A stretch of DNA of 64,000 bases, from the NCBI GenBank assembly GCA_035294225.1, contig DATGLH010000013.1, forward strand, positions 11,585 through 75,584. The letters run 5' to 3'. The notes below the pieces were generated by a model. It had not been told where the DNA came from. It saw only the letters and a program-made list of their open reading frames with translations, and made no database searches. The stretch comes from Trebonia sp035294225. GTDB taxonomy: Bacteria; Actinomycetota; Actinomycetes; Streptosporangiales; Streptosporangiaceae. Both the position numbers and the translations under genes were made by a program. Below are positions 61,816-64,000 of this stretch, one piece after another; position 1 is the first letter of the stretch; the number at the start of each line of letters is the position of its first letter.

Positions 61816-62448
61816 TCACCCGCCCGCCTGATCCGGCTGCCTGGCCTCCGGCCGCGCGCCGCGTTCCCGGTGCGCGAGCGCGGCGCGCAGCTGGGCGCGC
61901 CCGCGGTGAATGCGGCTGCGCACCGTACCCAGCTTGACTCCCATGGTGGCCGCGATCTCCTCGTAGGAGAACCCCTCTATGTCGCAGAGCACCACGGCGG
62001 CGCGGTAATCCGGCGGCAGCGCGCGCAGCGCCGCCTGGATGTCGCCGTCGAGATGCCGCTCATCCCACGCCTGCGCCGGGGTAAGGTCGGTGCCGGGCAG
62101 CCGCTGGGCGACGTCGTCGCCGAGCCCCTCGAAGCGGATCCGCTGCCTGCGCCGGGCCCCGTCCAGGAACAGGTTGGTGGTTATCCGGTGCAGCCAGCCC
62201 TCGAACGTGCCCGGCGTGTAGCTGGACAGGGAGCGGAACACACGGACGAAGACTTCCTGGGTGAGGTCCTCCGCGTCGTGCTGGTTCCCGGTAAGCCGGT
62301 AGGCGAGCCGGTACACCCGGGCCGAGTGCATGCGCACGATCTCTTCCCAGCTAGGGAGCTCCCACTGGGACGGCTGCGGTTGCGCTGGTTCAGGCCCCAC
62401 GGCCTCCTCCACCGGTTCGCCGACCGCGGAACGCATCGCGGCGATCAT
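61816..62448 (-). CDS. sigE: ECF sigma factor SigE
   Basis: About 210 residues from ATG 62448, where AGG lies six bases upstream and the promoter at 62511-62538 rules out the longer frame starting at 62514. Region 2 is LPSWEEIVRMHSARVYRLAYRLTGNQHDAEDLTQEVFVRVFRSL, with GTFEGWLHRITTNLFLDGARRR for -10 binding; region 4 is AALRALPPDYRAAVVLCDIEGFSYEEIAATMGVKLGTVRSRIHRGRAQL. The match with mycobacterial SigE is close. It directs envelope-stress genes. The operon with its anti-sigma factor, and a matching promoter upstream, show autoregulation. Confidence 0.95.
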   Translation of the reverse strand: MIAAMRSAVGEPVEEAVGPEPAQPQPSQWELPSWEEIVRMHSARVYRLAYRLTGNQHDAEDLTQEVFVRVFRSLSSYTPGTFEGWLHRITTNLFLDGARRRQRIRFEGLGDDVAQRLPGTDLTPAQAWDERHLDGDIQAALRALPPDYRAAVVLCDIEGFSYEEIAATMGVKLGTVRSRIHRGRAQLRAALAHRERGARPEARQPDQAGG

Positions 62449-62510
62449 GACCATCCTGCCCTGAATTCTTCCGCTTTGCCACCCATGAAGGGGTCTCGCT
62501 CTGCGACTAT

Positions 62511-62538
62511 CCAACGCTCAGCGGCGCCTTTAGGTTCC
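62511..62538 (-). promoter_or_regulatory. SigE-type autoregulated promoter of sigE
   Basis: On the minus strand the sequence reads GGAAC, then 17 bases, then CGTT (GGAAC at 62538-62534; CGTT at 62516-62513). This matches the ECF/SigE consensus (GGAAC, 16-18 bases, CGTT). The first start codon lies about 55 bases downstream. It supports SigE transcribing its own operon. Confidence 0.75.
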
Positions 62539-62596
62539 GCGGGCTAGCGAAATTGGCTAGGCTCACCGCCAGGAAAGCGTTGCGAAGGGGGCAGTC

Positions 62597-63190
62597 ATCG
62601 AGCATGACGAGGCGGAGTACGCGGTAGAGGACGAGCCGCTGCTCACCGCCCGCGCCAACGCCGCGGATGTCGGCGGGACAGAGCCGGTGGCCCCGGCCAC
62701 GGGCGCCGCGCTGCGGTTCTTCGCGACCGCGATCGGCGCCCGCTCGGTCGTGGAGATCGGCACCGGCTGCGGCAGTTCAGGCATCTGGCTGCTGCGCGGC
62801 ATGCGCCCCGGGGGCGTGCTGACCAGCGTCGACACCGAGCCGGAGTACCACCGGCTGGCGCGGAAGGCTTACGCGCAGGCCGGCTTCGCGGCCAACCAGG
62901 CCAGGCTCATCCTCGGCCGCGCCCTCGACGTGCTGCCCAGGCTCTCCGACGGGGCTTACGACCTCGTATTCTGCGACGCGGACCGGGCTTCGTACCCGGA
63001 ATACCTGACGGCCGGCCTGCGGCTGCTCCGCTCCGGCGGGATCATCGTCTTCAACGACGTGCTGCCTCCCGGGCACGGCCCAGACGACGACGGGTCGCGG
63101 GAACTCGTCGATATGGCCAAGATCGACGAACGGCTGGTCCCGTTGCTGCTTCCCGTCGCGGGTGGCCTGCTCGCCGCCATCAAGAAGTAG
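62597..63190 (+). CDS. O-methyltransferase (Rv1220c-like), start codon unclear
   Basis: A class I SAM methyltransferase of the O-methyltransferase family 3 type: ARSVVEIGTGCGSSGIWLLRGMRP (motif I), VLTSVDTEPEYHRLARKAYAQAG, YDLVFCDADRASYPEYL and GGIIVFNDVLPPGH. The first canonical start, a GTG at 62687, would remove the family's N-terminal segment; the frame upstream (EYAVEDEPLLTARANAADVG and onward) still looks homologous and runs open to 62561 with no ATG, GTG, TTG or CTG. GAAGGGGG lies just upstream of an ATC at 62597, used here as the likely start, with uncertainty. The substrate is probably a catechol-like or small hydroxyl compound. It is divergent from sigE and sits where mycobacteria have Rv1220c. 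Confidence 0.8.
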   Translation: MEHDEAEYAVEDEPLLTARANAADVGGTEPVAPATGAALRFFATAIGARSVVEIGTGCGSSGIWLLRGMRPGGVLTSVDTEPEYHRLARKAYAQAGFAANQARLILGRALDVLPRLSDGAYDLVFCDADRASYPEYLTAGLRLLRSGGIIVFNDVLPPGHGPDDDGSRELVDMAKIDERLVPLLLPVAGGLLAAIKK

Positions 63191-63275
63191 GGAAGCAGGC
63201 GGTTGCCCCGGACGGGCAGCGGGCTCCGGTTCAGCGGCATGAATTCGCGGCGGGGACTCAACCGGTGACGGGGCG

Positions 63276-63443
63276 CTACCCGACGGCCGCTTGCAGCGCG
63301 TCACCCAGTTTCGCGGCTTCGTCGACCGACAGCTCGACGACGAGCCTGCCGCCACCCTCCAATGGGACACGCATCACGATGCCGCGGCCCTCCTTGGTCA
63401 CCTCGAGCGGGCCATCGCCCGTCCGCGGCTTCATCGCCGCCAT
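63276..63443 (-). CDS. DUF3117 family protein
   Basis: A 55-residue protein from the ATG at 63443, with GGAAGGGG seven bases upstream. The sequence is MAAMKPRTGDGPLEVTKEGR, then GIVMRVPLEGGGRLVVELSV and DEAAKLGDALQAAVG. The first 20 residues, MAAMKPRTGDGPLEVTKEGR, are almost invariant in the actinobacterial DUF3117 family, whose function is unknown. The beta-strand/turn pattern suggests a small barrel. It lies beside the O-methyltransferase gene, converging on it, as the equivalent gene (Rv1211) does in the wider mycobacterial region. Confidence 0.93.
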   Translation of the reverse strand: MAAMKPRTGDGPLEVTKEGRGIVMRVPLEGGGRLVVELSVDEAAKLGDALQAAVG

Positions 63444-63733
63444 CTTGCATCCCCTTCCCATGACTAGTCCGCGCCTGCGGAACCGGCCAGCAACAACCGT
63501 GTCGATCCGTCGCCCTATTATCCCGTGTTCAGACGCAGAATGGTAATGATCGGCCGCGCGCGCCCGCACTCGTTATCGTTCCCGGCCGCCCGGCGGCGGG
63601 CCGTCCCCCGCCCCGGCGGCTCCGCGCGGACGCGCCGGCCCACGCGCCCGGACGCCTGCGCCGGGGCTGTGGGACACGACCCCAGTTAGAATGGGGCGGT
63701 GGGCCACGGCTCCGGTCGCGGATGCGGCCCGGA
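63444..63733. other. Intergenic region before tmRNA terminator
   Basis: About 290 bases upstream (minus strand) of the DUF3117 gene, up to the tmRNA terminator at 63734. I see the DUF3117 ribosome site and a less G+C-rich run at 63505-63565 (tattatcccgtgttcagac, tggtaatgatcgg) that may be its promoter. No RNA or gene is supported in it. Confidence 0.4.
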
Positions 63734-63769
63734 TAAAAAAACACCGGACGGCGATAACATGCCGTCCGG
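63734..63769 (-). terminator. Rho-independent terminator of tmRNA
   Basis: On the minus strand, ccggacggc and gccgtccgg form a perfect 9-base stem (63744-63752 and 63761-63769 on the plus strand) with an 8-base loop, followed by a run of seven T (63735-63741). It lies 22 bases downstream of the tmRNA 3' end. Confidence 0.88.
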
Positions 63770-63791
63770 CGCGCTGGCGGTCGCTTTCCAG

Positions 63792-64000
63792 TGGAGGTGG
63801 CGGGAATCGAACCCGCGTCCTTCAGTGCCTCACCAGGGCTTCTCCGAGCACAGCCTGCTCTGCTTTTCTCGGCCCCGGCGATCACGCAGGCAAGACGCCG
63901 ACGGGCTCAGCCACTGTCAGATGTCCCAGCCTGCCCCGTGGCCAGGCCGGCTGGTTGAGCCTTCTCGCTGATGCCAGGCACCGGGCCGAAGGCAGTCCCG
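63792..64000 (-). ncRNA. ssrA: tmRNA (ssrA), 3' part, cut by window edge
   Basis: The minus strand ends with the tRNA-like T-arm and acceptor of tmRNA: GCGGGTTCGATTCCCGCC (T-stem/loop with TTCGATTCC) followed by ACCTCCA at the 3' end. The CCA is not fully encoded (the DNA continues CTG). Upstream comes a long, structured G+C-rich segment of the pseudoknot type (for example GAAAAGCAGAGCAGGCTGTGCTC). tmRNA tags proteins on stalled ribosomes for degradation. About 209 bases lie in the window; the 5' half with the tag-coding sequence, in the missing upstream part, is to the right. Confidence 0.9.

Noticed and set aside
63699..63971. Plus-strand frame with a WRWRESNPRPS-like sequence
   Set aside because: It is the antisense of the tmRNA 3' end, a common false gene call.

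Overview
The window is very G+C-rich, uses GTG and TTG starts freely, and packs genes tightly with ATGA, GTGA and TGATG stop/start overlaps. Actinobacterial marker genes are present: AdnAB-type helicase-nucleases, MoeZ, DUF3107, DUF3117, a SigE/anti-sigma/TatB/Mrp block, a mycofactocin-type MftD homologue, a mycosin-like protease and a PPOX (F420-type) protein. Gene order around adnAB-ATL-moeZ-TetR-DUF3107-DEAD helicase and around O-methyltransferase-sigE-anti-sigma-tatB-mrp resembles the Mycobacterium tuberculosis Rv3198-Rv3211 and Rv1211-Rv1229 regions. I infer a soil actinomycete, probably a Streptosporangiales-like lineage; species cannot be set from sequence alone.

Layout. 1-10 kb: partial DUF72 protein and PP2C phosphatase (minus), a MalT-like LuxR regulator with two tandem paralogous ~70-residue proteins and a flavodoxin-like protein (plus), a CrtI-like FAD oxidoreductase, and a second large ATPase-LuxR regulator whose 3' end runs antisense through a DksA-like gene. 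10.7-16.4 kb: a LysM/transglycosylase-like secreted protein followed by an unrecognised 1149-residue membrane-anchored protein with coiled-coil, T/Q/P and Q/A repeat segments, then a convergent zinc-finger/TM/secreted-domain protein. 16.5-20.6 kb: MftD-like enzyme, TetR regulator with a clear operator candidate, MFS exporter, PPOX protein. 20.6-26.1 kb: purM-M20 peptidase-nudC operon, a cupin, a repeat-rich gap, a thiamine-binding-type protein.

26-43 kb is a DNA-repair and housekeeping region: adnB, an MBL hydrolase lying between adnB and adnA, adnA, an ATL protein, mycosin-like protease plus membrane partner, methyltransferase, UlaG-like MBL protein, manA, moeZ, hydrolase and ku. 43-56.9 kb: disulfide-reductase-like flavoprotein, acidic small protein, TetR, DUF3107, DEAD-box helicase (apparently starting at CTG), hydrolase reading antisense through a RecB-family nuclease gene, MarC, PHP phosphoesterase, DUF6758, Nudix, CoA-ester lyase, efeO-efeB and a secreted PF04185 phosphoesterase. 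57.0-58.3 kb is a decayed mobile-element scar: terminator, primase remnant, DUF4258/DUF2283 pair, integrase remnant. 58.4-63.4 kb: mrp, tatB, an RseB/MucB-like protein, anti-sigma factor and sigE with a good SigE-type promoter of its own, O-methyltransferase lacking a canonical start, DUF3117. The right end holds the 3' part of tmRNA (minus) with its terminator.

The strongest unexplained signals are (i) the 10.7-15.2 kb cell-envelope gene pair, (ii) short tandem duplications that repeatedly sit on gene 3' ends and duplicate the stop codon, (iii) two long antisense readthrough overlaps, and (iv) the mobile-element scar around DUF4258/DUF2283.
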